Shown: positions 1-10,545, counted from the stretch's first letter. The stretch: 29,652 nucleotides of DNA from Sphaeroforma arctica JP610 (GCF_001186125.1 NW_014040398.1:27454-57105); one strand, 5' to 3'. Notes: generated from the letters alone by a model not told the origin. Program-made: numbers and translations.

Positions 1-62
<62 letters not shown>
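1..62. repeat. (GT)n/(TA)n microsatellite
   Basis: Simple alternating GT and TA dinucleotide runs open the window. This is low-complexity DNA with no coding signal. Confidence 0.95.
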
Positions 63-737
63 GTACACACACCTGTATGGATATATCTATACAAACATAT
101 GAATCATATGAATTTGCTACATGTATCGAACTTTCATTCACCTGTATATATAATGTGATATATACATATATTTAACTCCATATAATTGAATATAAACATT
201 TATAGAATTACATGTAAACTAATACAGACACATGTACGTTCCACTACACCAGTCTCGTATATGTGCCGAGCACAAACACAATATGGGCCAAAACCCGCCT
301 GAAACCATTCATATACACACCGCTACAAACAGCCTAGAGCTTGCGAAGAATCACACCGTGCATAGCCAGAACCCTCATAATAAAACACAGCACTGGTTAC
401 ATTCTGTTTAAGGTGGGCTGGTGTATGTAGGTAGAAACCGCAACGGCTCAGCACAATCACTGGCAACGCCATACTGAGGCACGATGCCTACAGTGTTTGA
501 TCGAAAAATGCTCGCACACAGCTATACTATATTGCCAATAGACTATCACTACGTCTTAGTGACACAGCAGAGAGTGTCTGATACCACCATTTGTGCAGGA
601 TGTAATTTCACACACGGGCTGACAATACAAGCGCATTTTCCCAATCGAATCGAGAAACATACATCACGAATAGATACACGTTAAGGTACGGTCAGAGTTT
701 GTCATGCTTAACCATGCCCATATAAATAGACGATAAA
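63..737. other. AT-rich spacer, no supported gene
   Basis: The stretch is AT-rich, with short open frames at chance length. The 66-codon plus-strand frame at 484-684 shows no family resemblance and no splice context that would support it. Confidence 0.5.
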
Positions 738-1040
738 TTATGGTAGGATTATGCTATGCTTACCCATGCCGTATGTCCACTCACACGCTAGATTCAAAAG
801 CTCAGTTCCACATGCCTCGTCGAAGTGCGTGTTTGTATGGGACGCACACGCTTCCAGGGCATAGGCGTCATGCGTGCTGGACGAAGGTGCACTTGTCTTA
901 TCGGGACCATCTATCGCAGTTTCACGTTGACTGACTTTGTACACCACAGTTCCCCCTACCGAGTCCACGGTCGCAAACAGGGCCGCCACAGCTGCTCCGA
1001 CAACGAGGTGTGTAAGCGTACGGTATGAGGTCGATGTATA
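738..1040 (-). CDS. possible coding island, unknown protein
   Basis: On the minus strand this segment is richer in GC than its surroundings. It reads through a hydrophobic run (LVVGAAVAALFATV) followed by a polar, cysteine-containing segment ending ACEWTYGMG. A good donor (GTAAGC) follows the last Gly codon near 760. This looks like an exon of a membrane or secreted protein, but I could not place it in a family or join it with confidence to a neighbour. A chance open frame remains possible. I looked for WD-repeat residues that would make it part of the DPH7 gene upstream on the same strand and found none. Confidence 0.22.
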   Translation of the reverse strand, partial: YTSTSYRTLTHLVVGAAVAALFATVDSVGGTVVYKVSQRETAIDGPDKTSAPSSSTHDAYALEACASHTNTHFDEACGTELLNLACEWTYGMGKHSIILP

Positions 1041-1152
1041 GTGGTGTGCGATTGAACGGGATGAATAGCGACAGCCCAAGTTTAGATAGGCAGAAAATAC
1101 AATAGAGATCGTAACAGAATTGTATACAATTTTGAAGATTGGCAAATACGAT

Positions 1153-1516
1153 TCAAGCTAGGCAGCTGGCGATTTGGCCGTAAATGTAGTTGAGGCGATC
1201 TTCAATAGATAAGTAGTACGGGCGAATCAAGCTCGAGAAACGGTCCAAGTTTTGAGTGTAGTGCTTTGTGTACGCAAGTTCAATGGAGCGAGTAGATCTT
1301 GAACAGCGCACGAGGTCTTCAAACACTGCTTGCCACAGATACATGCGGGCGCAAATTTAACACAGGACGGGCAAAATCTGGGCACAGCAACAACGTTATT
1401 AAATATCTCAATGCGAGTTAGTACGCCTGCGTGATACGTAGCGGATTTTGGTATATTCTCTGCTCTTCTCACGCGTGCCGCTGGTCTTTTGCGGCCCATA
1501 CGAGCCTTTATTGGGG
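1153..1516 (-). CDS. possible coding island(s), unknown protein
   Basis: Two overlapping minus-strand frames look coding. The first follows an acceptor-like TGTACAG near 1517. It encodes a very basic segment starting MGRKRPAARVRRAENIPKSA and then runs into a cysteine-rich stretch (FCPSC, CICGKQC). The second, 1153-1344, encodes a charged, tyrosine-rich segment including IELAYTKHYTQNLDRF and YYLSIEDRLNYIYGQ before a stop. A perfect TACTAAC branch-point-like motif lies between them, near 1410. An intron may therefore join the two frames, but no phase-consistent junction was found. The basic start plus a CxxC pair faintly recalls small zinc-binding elongation factors, but the spacing does not fit. 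Identity unknown. Confidence 0.25.
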
Positions 1517-2693
1517 GTGTCTGTACACAGAGAGCACACTTAGCAAGCGAGGGACGCTCCAGCTCGGACCATACATCCCATCAACTCTCGTCTAACTAAC
1601 CCATTTTCTGCTGCATTATACATTGGCACTATCACCATTTCAGCAGTTGGCTTAGTTGTCAAGCTCGCCACACGACAGTTAGGTTTCAACTTGTGTCTGG
1701 TCTTGTATGCATTTCATCACCAGCCCTGGAAGTGAGCTGTAGCCGCACTTTGGCTCGAGGCTTATTCAGAGGCCGTCAATACGAAACTTGAACTATACAA
1801 CGATGTGCTTGGCAATGTAGGTCTAGTTACCCACGTGGGTGTACCGATAGCGTTCCATCGCAATGTATTGTCTTTCAGTACAGCACAGATACAGCCAAGC
1901 ATTAATCGCAAGCGTGATCGCAGATTGTTCTCTCGTAATTGCCCATTCACCCAATCGACCACAATCGTGACAGTGACTCATTCAAGCACAGACGTGCTTG
2001 TGTGCACAAACCTGACCTCCACCATCGCTGGCCCCACCGGTTTGATGTGTGTGGTCAAAAACGGCACAGAGAGGGCACTATGTTCGTTCTGACAAGCATG
2101 TAGGGCAAGTATCGAACAATAGAACACCCACAAATGCGAGAAATGCACCTCGAATGTGATTTTCTGAGCCTTTACCGGGGGTCGGTGGAGTGTCGGTGGA
2201 GTGAACTTTGGATACGAACAAAGATCACACATCTGTCACCTGCATGGCAGCTGTATATATCTTGTGAGTGTTGCCAAAATTTGGGAAACAGAATAATAGA
2301 TGCGCAAGTTTGACCACAAACTGAGTAATAAATTGCCGATACTCATACGTATACTTCTATAGCGGCTCATCACTGACATTCAGAAGTCTTAGCTATGAAC
2401 TAGATATTAGGCTGTTTCAATAACTACCACTCATAGTCATATCCAGACTTACAAACATAACTCACAAGTACCACCTAGTGATCATTTTGCAAACAAATAC
2501 AACCAACAAATATACCGATGCGTATAGCCCACAATGGAAATAGCGCCGACGTGATTGATTGGTCTCCTCTCCTCAAAACTGTAAATGTGTGATATAAACC
2601 GTTCCAAATAAAAACTATAGGTGCTGAGGCCAACCCGCACATAAACACGTGTCAACAATACTACAACCGGTTATATGTATTCACAACACCAAC
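1517..2693. other. spacer or intron following the DPH7 first exon; no supported gene
   Basis: If the DPH7 gene continues leftwards, this is where its next exons should lie. I searched the minus strand for WD-repeat signatures of the family (GGDDG, WDTR, LASGSYD-like) and found none. A plus-strand frame near 1744-1815 (WLEAYSEAVNTKLELYNDV, then GTAGGT) looks mildly exon-like but is unassigned. Confidence 0.4.
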
Positions 2694-3051
2694 CTCCATT
2701 ATGATTCGAGGCTTCCCGGCGCCACTTTACGTCTAGGATGGCATTGGCATCGCACCTGGCAACTTCATTCAGTACAGAGTCATCGTGATTTAACGCATAC
2801 ATTAAGCAACGCCCGGCTCGATTCTTTGAGCTCGCTTCTTCTGCGCTCTCACTATGAGGATGATCTGTACTCACTGCGTCACAGTCAGGGTTATCTGTGG
2901 TATTACTCGCACTGTTAACTGTTTGCTCTGACTCCTGCAGTAACTGGTAGGTGCCACACACGAGTACGTCAGCGAGTTCTGGTATAGGGCACCATTCGAC
3001 CGTATCGGCCGAATAGATTGTATCAATGGTTTTATGAGTTTTCACAGCCAT
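2694..3051 (-). CDS. DPH7: DPH7/WDR85-like diphthine methylesterase, first coding exon (partial gene)
   Basis: DPH7 removes the methyl ester from the diphthine intermediate on elongation factor 2, before the final amidation to diphthamide, and acts in the cytosol. The first ~119 residues are visible. After the start MAVKTHKTIDTIYSADTVEW comes CPIPELADVLVCGTYQL. This matches the family N-terminus (vertebrate form: TVDTELTADSVEWCP...LLACGTYQL) and begins the first blade of the WD propeller. A polar, acidic insert (about residues 40-75) follows, then AGRCLMYALNHDD and ANAILDVKW, matching family RLGRLFLYSFNDNN and SAILDMKW. The ATG is preceded by an acceptor-like CTTCAG, and a GTAAGT lies further upstream near 3170, so a 5'UTR intron is likely. 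The exon probably ends at 2694 before GTTGGT, a non-ideal donor. The remaining blades were not found in this window. Assignment rests on recalled family sequence. Confidence 0.8.
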
Positions 3052-3749
3052 TCTGAAGACTCTCAGACTGGTATACAGGATTCGTTGTTCGAGCGATACT
3101 GATCGCTGCGTGATGTAGGTGCAGTCTATGTATTCGCTTCTGTATTATAATACCAAGGTGTATCCCACTTACACTACAGCAAAGCAATGAGGTTGTCGAG
3201 GTAGTGCTACCACAAAGCTTCCAAAACAACACGTATTCACATGGCTGTGACAATTCATCAGACTATACTTATCACAATTTTTTTGAATCCTTTTTATTGC
3301 CATGATATTTCACATCTATGGCATTCCAATCACAGAATCACTGGCCTTTTTCGAATTTTATACAATTTTGGCGGCTTCTAAGGAACACGGAGCTATGTAT
3401 TGAGTCTTGACCGAGTCAGACACCTCGACCCTTTCTGCTAACATATAACAGCAAACGCATTGATATAAAAGCATACTGGAGAAGTGCAATAATATGCGCC
3501 AAAGAGGAGCCCGTACATAATTTTACATGATACCACTCGGGGCATATTTTTGAGTGTGAATAATAGCTGGAAACCACACCATGGAGCTGTCATGTCTAGA
3601 TGATTAAACGTTTATGTGTCAGTCAGGGTGAGCTTGCGACCAACGCATGGTTAACGCAGCAAGTCCGCCTAAACGAGACTCGCCGCCAAGCTATCTCTCT
3701 CAGTATTACTACTATAAACATTTTCCAGACTGCGAACCACATTTCTTTC
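3052..3749. other. spacer between the DPH7 and 53-aa genes
   Basis: This should hold the DPH7 promoter and 5' leader, plus the 3' end of the small gene to its right. A candidate leader donor (GTAAGT) lies near 3170 on the minus strand. The 62-codon plus-strand frame at 3600-3788 is not supported. Confidence 0.4.
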
Positions 3750-4157
3750 TCAATTTGGAGGTCTTTCAATACCAGCCCATTGTCGTAAGCGTTCCTGTTC
3801 GACGCAAGTCATGAATTAGATATATATTTGGAATTAGACACAGTTTGACTGATAAATACGAAAATATATATAATGATTCGAAAGCTATCCTCGAAATGTG
3901 GTATAAGCAGTTAACTCGAAAGTATAAAGCTATGTGTATTTTGAACTCAGGAAATCAACTCGTCCCGGGCAAACATCGGAGGTGATCCCAACTTTGAATA
4001 ATACTGGCATGCTATTTTGAAACGTATCAAGCGCACTCACCCTATTTTCCTGTCCTCGTTCGCCATACATGTTATACCCAATGTATAAGTTGATGCTCGC
4101 TGTCCCAAAGAACCAGACTGCAAGCACAGGCAGCTTTCCATACGTATTCGGATTCAT
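3750..4157 (-). CDS. 53-aa single-pass membrane microprotein, two exons
   Basis: Exon 1 (4157-4041, 39 codons) starts MNPNTYGKLPVLAVWFFG and contains one hydrophobic segment (about residues 9-30) followed by a charged tail GERGQENR. It stops at a strong donor, GTGAGT. Exon 2 (3794-3750) follows an acceptor (GAACAG) in the same phase and adds ERLRQWAGIERPPN and a TGA stop. The join is phase 0 with no frame change. The intron is 246 bp. An acceptor-like TTTTCCAG sits 3 bp before the ATG, suggesting a 5'UTR intron or a further upstream exon. A short helix plus basic tail is typical of small inner-mitochondrial-membrane subunits and assembly factors, but I recognise no named family. A purely chance splice-compatible frame is less likely given the strong donor. 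Confidence 0.55.
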
Positions 4158-5366
4158 AACTGGAAAACAAAATCGGGAAGCATGACGGCTTCAATGTTAG
4201 TCCAAATAGAGATGAAAATGATCTAAGGATAAACAAAAGCAGTATGCACATACTCGCATAAATTAGCTTCCTTGGATATATTTGAAGGATTGGCTCCTAC
4301 AAAGATACTACTGAATAAAGACCACCGACCATACTATTCTTCCAGAGACTGAACAAAGCTGTAAATTTAAAAGGGGGAGGGGGGAGGGGTTAGACTTAAT
4401 TGATAGCACGCTTCGTCATAAACTCTCTCGAGTCTCGTATCATACCTCAAGAGATATTCAGAATTCACTCTGTCACGCCGTAGGGGCTTTATTTGATGTT
4501 TGTAGCAATCGAGAAGAGCAGTTGAACATTGCACAACCGATATTTTGACAATATGTGTGATGTCAGTCGAGGAGTCGAGAGTCGAGGCTCGAGTCTCGAG
4601 ACTCAATACTCGAGACTCGAGACTCTCATCACACGAAGTGAGTCAACAAAATATTTACACAGCCGAATGTCCCACTCCCCCCAGGGACAATCAGGACATG
4701 GTAGCCAAGAATTATTCTGTGCCCTACTGCGACGGCCCCATATTCAGAATTCCTGGTGCAGGGCTACATGGGGATCTATGACATCTGGTAAAAAAATTGC
4801 TGGCCAATCATTATGCCCGATAGTCTAAGCCAATGCGGATAAAAGGGAATGCAAAAGCAAGTTACGTAACAAGAATTTTAACTGTTTGAAGAATTCCCAT
4901 TGGTGCAAGACATGTACACACCGCAAATCTGCAATGCTTTACAAGTTTACAACTACTTTTTCAACTTCTCTAACAAATATCTCGCTTAATTTGGACGTAT
5001 TTTATGATGAATTTTTATTATTATAGTAGGCTGACGATCACACAACTCGCATGTGTATAAGCTGTATGACATGATACCTCACGAATTGACTGATTACAAC
5101 ACCAGATATACCTAGTAGTGGTAGTGGGGTTGTGTATGGTCATTAAGTGCTATTGAGTTGTGTGGACTTGTGTAGACAGACACGGGGTAAAGCATCTGAC
5201 GACGTCCACACATAATTCCGCCCGCTGCAATTGTATTTGAATTTCCGTGTTTGATCTACGATACAGAGTCCAATATAAAGACAATCGCTTACGTACAGCA
5301 CATAGTATACGATTGACATCTGTGTGCAGGCACGCACAAACCGACAATCTCACCGTTGATGCAGCC
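4158..5366. other. spacer, presumed divergent promoters of the 53-aa and PAN-like genes
   Basis: The genes on either side point away from this region. It holds a purine run (GGGGGAGGGGGGAGGGG near 4373-4389) and a strong inverted repeat at 4588-4621, listed separately. Several overlapping frames cross the inverted repeat and are not credible genes. No TATA box can be called with confidence. Confidence 0.45.
4588..4621. repeat. 13-bp perfect inverted repeat with 8-nt loop, XhoI-like motifs
   Basis: CTCGAGTCTCGAG (4588-4600) and CTCGAGACTCGAG (4609-4621) are exact reverse complements around ACTCAATA. The surroundings (4565-4626) are a patchwork of GAGTCGAG/GACTCGAG repeats that can fold in several registers. 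Confidence 0.9.
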
Positions 5367-7763
5367 ATGAGGCTGATCATGCTGGTGACGTTTCTGGTTG
5401 TATATGTTTGCTTTGGCAGCGCAGTGCTAGCGCAGGATAATATTCCAAAATACAAAAGTAATGACAGTCCAGAATTTGATACCAATATAGATGTACAACA
5501 CGATGAGAATACTGATCGCGTAGATGACAGAAGGTATGTGCGTAGGCAAGCACATGCGTCCACAGCAGATGCCCCTACAGACGTTTTAGATTCTAGTAGC
5601 ACCTTGAATAACACTCTGGGCTTGAATGATACGTTAGGCACTAATAGTACGTTGAACAGTACTCCTATTCTTAATGAAACACTGGAAACGAATGGCACAT
5701 TACCAGCGAATAGTAGCGCAGCCATCAATATCACTCTACAGTCCAATACCGAACTAGTAGCAAGTAGCAATGCAGCAATATCATCTTCTGTAGCTGTTTC
5801 ACTTGCTATATCAACAACGGCAACAACATTTGAAACGACAACGTTAGTATCGTCAGCAACAGTAAATACAACATCAACGTCGTCTGCAAACGTTAATTCA
5901 ACAGCAACACAAAGTGTGGCCGTTAAGGCGGCCACGGTTAACACCCTTACGGCACCGACGAACAGTTTGGCAACAACTGTATTACCACATATACTTGATG
6001 AAACTACCACCGCAACACCAGCCTTTACACAGCCTGCTGCCGTTATATCAGAGACAACTGAAGCCGTGCCTTTAGTGCCTGTAGTTGTACCAACAACCTT
6101 TGAGGAGCGGACGATCTATTACGGAGATTTGCTAACCACGGTAAATTATTTTGAAGTGGCCAATTACACATCCCATTTTGAGTTGCTCAGCGTGCAGAAC
6201 TACGACGATACAACACCCGTATTAGAGCTCATGGGTGCGGTGCTAGCAGTCCCGGCTGGCTCGCCCGACTATGTGACCCCTATGCAAGTCTACGCGGATG
6301 CCTGTGGAGCGTTCTGCACTAACCATACGGGTGGGTGCAATGGTTTTGGGATTCGATTCGTCGAGCAATCACAAGACAACGTGTGTGTCTTGCTCAATTA
6401 CACGCTCCTGTATGCTATGGAAGGCTTCTCGTGCGACGCTCTCTGTCCCTCAGGGAACGGTATCATGATGAACATCTTCTATCCCAATCTGCCCGCATGC
6501 ACGTCTTCCGATTTCTTCGGCTGGCAGAATGCCGGGGAACTCCAAACCAATCTTCTAGACCACGGATGCAATCCCTATCTAGCAATTGGTGAAAAATGCT
6601 CGTCCATATTCGCGTCCTGGGTGCAGGTGCCGGGTATTGATCTAACGGGCTGTCCAGTGAACTCAACTTGTGCCGATGGGCGCATACCCTATGCGAAGTC
6701 GTGCGAGACGGACGATAGTCTCGAGGATTACATTAATGCGGCGATCTATCAAGAAGAGCTGCGACAGAACTTCAGCACTGACTATGCGAACGGTTTGTAC
6801 GACCAAATGCTTGGTATGGGAGAGTGGACGGGTAAAGTTATCCCGCCAGTAGGCTATAGTATGCCGCTACCGGATACATTGCTGTCTTTAACCCAACAAC
6901 AGTACGACTTGACGTGGCCGTTGCCGAGCGTTCCGGGCGAGAATGCGATTGATAATATCAACGACTACTCACAAGCGTGCGCCTTGCAATGCAGTGCGAA
7001 TACTACGTGCATAGGGTTTACGGTTGTATATATTCCCAACGATCCACGCAATCAGTGCCGTTTTGTGCCCAACGATGCCGTGCCGCCGGGAAAAAGCTGG
7101 GAATTCACGGCCCTGAGATGCAGCACTAGCGACCCCTGCCCGAGTGGGAACAACATACCCATGCGACTGTACATACCGGATTCGTATAGTCACTGTGGTG
7201 AGGATATGTTCCTGGGCTACGACTTGGGTCTGTACAATCAGATCAAGAACTACAACTGCCACAATCAGCTGGTAATAGGTGCTGACTGTGGAATAGATGG
7301 ACCGCAGACAGATGTGACCAACTACAATGCGGGGTGCAAGGACAGGATGAAGTGTACGAACTACTCGCCATACTACAAGTGCCAGCTAGAACTCTACAAC
7401 CCGTTCAACGACGCCGCGTCCATCAGTAACTTAGTGGGCGACATTGTGGTGCCAAATAAGAAAGTCTCGTTTCTGGCCACGTTTCCTCTGACGAGAGAAG
7501 GCACGGTAGTCACTGTGGGAGCCCAGGCGGACTCGACTGTATACTCGAACTACGGAGACTGTGCGAGAGCGTGTGCCGCCGCACCTCCCTGTGAGATATT
7601 CCAACTGACCGTGGCAACGAGACAGTGTGACCTGACACCCTACACATATGATGAGTATATAGAACTACCACCAGGCAACGGGACAGGCACCTTAGAGGTC
7701 CTGACGGGGCAGCTCTATCCACTCTTCAACCCTGTTGGCATCGCAACCGCAGTCGATGATTAG
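5367..7763 (+). CDS. secreted PAN/Apple-like cysteine-module glycoprotein
   Basis: A 798-residue protein, uninterrupted by introns. The start chosen is the ATG that opens a clear signal peptide, MRLIMLVTFLVVYVCFGSAV, with likely cleavage after VLA (residue 22); the frame stays open 40 codons upstream without such a signal. Residues 55-60 (RYVRR) resemble a dibasic processing site. Residues ~70-240 are Ser/Thr/Asn-rich with a dense run of N-x-S/T sites and a loose T-L-x-x-N repeat, a mucin-like stalk. Then come cysteine modules of the form C-x3-C-x5/6-C-x-G-F-x(n)-C at 313-340, 538-564 and 732-754. The first two are each followed by a second block containing CPSGN (356-411 and 585-641). This resembles PAN/Apple modules that bind proteins or carbohydrate. 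There is no C-terminal membrane segment or GPI signal, so secretion or cell-wall location is inferred. Confidence 0.85.
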   Translation: MRLIMLVTFLVVYVCFGSAVLAQDNIPKYKSNDSPEFDTNIDVQHDENTDRVDDRRYVRRQAHASTADAPTDVLDSSSTLNNTLGLNDTLGTNSTLNSTPILNETLETNGTLPANSSAAINITLQSNTELVASSNAAISSSVAVSLAISTTATTFETTTLVSSATVNTTSTSSANVNSTATQSVAVKAATVNTLTAPTNSLATTVLPHILDETTTATPAFTQPAAVISETTEAVPLVPVVVPTTFEERTIYYGDLLTTVNYFEVANYTSHFELLSVQNYDDTTPVLELMGAVLAVPAGSPDYVTPMQVYADACGAFCTNHTGGCNGFGIRFVEQSQDNVCVLLNYTLLYAMEGFSCDALCPSGNGIMMNIFYPNLPACTSSDFFGWQNAGELQTNLLDHGCNPYLAIGEKCSSIFASWVQVPGIDLTGCPVNSTCADGRIPYAKSCETDDSLEDYINAAIYQEELRQNFSTDYANGLYDQMLGMGEWTGKVIPPVGYSMPLPDTLLSLTQQQYDLTWPLPSVPGENAIDNINDYSQACALQCSANTTCIGFTVVYIPNDPRNQCRFVPNDAVPPGKSWEFTALRCSTSDPCPSGNNIPMRLYIPDSYSHCGEDMFLGYDLGLYNQIKNYNCHNQLVIGADCGIDGPQTDVTNYNAGCKDRMKCTNYSPYYKCQLELYNPFNDAASISNLVGDIVVPNKKVSFLATFPLTREGTVVTVGAQADSTVYSNYGDCARACAAAPPCEIFQLTVATRQCDLTPYTYDEYIELPPGNGTGTLEVLTGQLYPLFNPVGIATAVDD

Positions 7764-8269
7764 ACCAGCCTCGTATGAACTTTACGCCTGATTAAGTGAT
7801 GACCCGACACCAGTATAGGCCACATGCGCGCCTGTGTGTATAGTATATACCCGCTTGCACTAGCATACGCACGCTTGTATCAGTTGTAAATAGTTTACAA
7901 CTTGGGTAAGTGCGGCTACGAGCAACAAGTAGAGCGAACAGCGTCGGTGAAAGGGTTGGGGAGTTACAGTGTGCCACAGCAATGCCCTAGAGACCTTATA
8001 ATTGATGTGAATCTAAGCTCGTGCAGGGGTATGCATACTCTCAACGCATGGATACGTACAGAACTACACAGCACCTGGGTGGATGTTTGGGCCCGTCCTT
8101 GTATGTACACGCTCCTCATATACACACGCGTGCAAAACAACAAAACATATGCGGATATATTGGCACTCCCGCTCTAGGTCTATGCTCTGCATACTCTAGA
8201 ATGCATGGGAAATGTCTGGGTATTTTCACTGATGCGACAGATTCATCAAACCAACATCGCAATAATACG
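7764..8269. other. 3' flank of the PAN-like gene; no supported gene
   Basis: Contains a short inverted repeat at 7882-7902 (AGTTGTAAA, 3-nt loop, TTTACAACT), about 120 bp past the stop. Open frames here continue into the next predicted exon but lack an obvious start or composition bias. Confidence 0.4.
7882..7902. repeat. short inverted repeat downstream of the PAN-like gene
   Basis: A 9-bp stem AGTTGTAAA/TTTACAACT with a TAG loop. It may be a chance palindrome in AT-rich DNA or an element of the 3' end. No function is claimed. Confidence 0.6.
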
Positions 8270-8602
8270 ATGAAGCTGCATGGTGTTTTACGTACGGACA
8301 CCAATGGTGCTCGCAATGCCCGAATTGTACACACACGCCACCAGGCCCAGACTCCAAGTTTACCAGCAGCGACGTCTCCTGTGACTGTTAGTAGACGGAG
8401 CACCGTAAGGACTAGTAAATGGTAACGCCGATAGAGCGTCACGAGAAACACTGCAGACTACGATGACTCGAGCGGATGGGGGTCGGAAGTTGGAGGTATA
8501 TACTGATCTGGAACAAATCAAATTCAATAATTTCTATCGCGTTCGTGATACCGAGGGCAATCGATTGACGAATTTGAAGGGACACCACTGGTTCTGTGAC
8601 AG
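8270..8602 (+). CDS. hypothetical two-exon gene segment (partial)
   Basis: Exon A (8270-8404, 45 codons) begins MKLHGVLRTDTNGARNARIV, is Ser/Thr-rich at its end (SPVTVSRRST) and stops at GTAAGG. A very short intron (8405-8456, 52 bp) ends ACACTGCAG. Exon B (8457-8602) continues in phase 0 and reads LEVYTDLEQIKFNNFYRVRD then EGNRLTNLKGHHWFCD, ending with two codon bases at GTGAAT. Codon texture and splice signals agree, so I believe this is a real gene. The family is not recognised. A third exon may start at 8725 (C-TTC-ACA...) or near 8660, both giving short tails; the choice cannot be made by eye. The true start may also lie upstream, since the frame is open back to 8021. Confidence 0.42.
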
Positions 8603-10545
8603 GTGAATAGCGTATCCTTAGATATACATCCGGAAGAAGGCAGGAGAAGTATATTTCAGCCAGAGGTTTGTTTTGTGATTTGAACATGTCAACTTGCTTG
8701 ATCACTTTCTAAGCTATACACCAGCTTCACAAGTTGGTGTGGCGAGAGAATGCAGCGACCGAGAATGTTGCTAGGTTCGGGGCCTGAAGGAGGTGGTAAA
8801 ATATGCAAGGCATGAAAAGTATCTGAATGCCTGTGGCAAAAGACGGGTGGCTTGCCGGTGCTAGTGCCAGAATTTTGACTTTTTAAATATCACATACGCG
8901 TACATCGCGTGTGAATGGAAGTACGGATTGGAAATTAAAGTCGATTCTACTTTTAGTTCTACAAATACTGCGACTAGTCAACAAAGAATGAAAGAAAATT
9001 TAGGTAACATCGTATCTGCTGGTCATAGTCTTGATCATCGAATGAGAGTCGAACTTTAATAGCATAATGACGAGCGTAGTGGGGACTTGCCGCTTACCGC
9101 TGGTCTCAATGTAATAAGTACAACTCGAAACTGTATATTTCGATACAACGTACGAACAAGTTTGTTTTACGAACAAGTTTGTTTGCTGCTGCTGAACTCA
9201 CTACAAAGACAAACTACTAGTGAGATGTGTTCAGAATAGCCTAGAACAGATCAGTACTACTTCATAGTGATACACGCAGCGACGATGGTCTGTTGTGACA
9301 GTGAGCCAATTCTCTCGTATGTTGCGCATCCGCGCTCCTGTCCGATCGAATCTAGCCGTATATACACCCCTGCAACTTGCATTGCTGAAGTGAAGTGTTA
9401 AAGTCACTGTGCCGGGTCTTGTGCTATTCCTAACATAGAACAACACGTCAAATGCAACACTTAAACAACACTACTCGCTTATAAGACAGTGTCATACCAC
9501 TGTAAGCTGTATCTGACATTGGAGTAGCACTTAACATAGCAAATCCACGCTGGTAAAAATATATACACAGGACTCTGTGCCGATTTGTAATAGGGCTTAT
9601 AGAGGACCATATACTTTGGTTGTCACTGACAAGTACAAGTACGGCTGAAGGAAACGGCCACGAAACTATACTAGAAAATGAAACTCATTTAGAGGCAGGG
9701 ATAATATATACAATTGCTAAATCATATACAACACTAGTCATATATATATAGAAAGTGTATGTCGAGCATATGAGTGCCAAGCAATGAGACAAATAAGACA
9801 TGCGCGGAAGTGTCCACTAGAAGATACTACAACCATCCTTCAACACCCTTCAAAAACCCTAAATTATAAGAGCATTTGCTATTGGTGTTGGGTTGTTAGC
9901 TCTCCAGCAACGACAGGAGAGACTGCTATATGGCATACAACCTTGAAAGTATGTAGTGAATGATACGGCTATGCGTAATATATAGATAGTCAGATCAAAC
10001 TACGCGACAGATACAACAAAACACACAGATCTATGCTTCTAAAGAGACCACTATGACCTCCAATACTACTTAATTGACCACGTTGTCCAATTACGTGTAG
10101 ATTGTCAGTAGAAGCTGGCTGGGTAAGATCATACCAAGATATCTCGCTATTACACGTGATTCTAAGGAGATATGAATTTAAACACATCCCGGGTGTCAAA
10201 TTGTTCGCTGAGACCGTAACATATAGCCATGAGATTGTCAATATGGCTTGAAAGTGTGGCTAATATACAGTTATGCACGTCGTCATGGGGTAACTAAGTA
10301 TCATCAACGTCACCTTGGGCTTGCAGTGCTTTCACCGTAGAAGTCACACAATTTTAGTGGAATGTGAATATATACAAAATAAAATAAAAAGTCGCGTGAC
10401 AAAACCTCTTGGACTCTTGGCGGAAACAAAATTCAGTAAATACAATATATTTTTGGGTCATACATATATACATGTATGTTTATATTCACTGTAGAGACCA
10501 TACATAACACCTACTTTTATCTTACGTATCTTACAGTTACAGTGT
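8603..10545. other. spacer with only weak coding hints
   Basis: Two minus-strand frames, 9231-9446 (containing ASCRGVYTARFDRTGARMRN) and 9990-10241, look slightly coding-like but have no family match and no convincing splice partners. A direct repeat ACGAACAAGTTTGTTT occurs twice around 9150-9182 and is itself partly palindromic. Nothing else is supported. Confidence 0.35.

Noticed and set aside
1762-2232. Minus-strand frames as DPH7 exons 2 and 3
   Set aside because: No WD-repeat residues or family motifs could be aligned, and the frames overlap plus-strand frames of equal quality.
5150-6010. 286-residue open frame on the minus strand
   Set aside because: It is the antisense of the Ser/Thr/Asn-rich stalk of the secreted glycoprotein; the valine/alanine-rich composition is the expected shadow of ACA/AAC-type codons.
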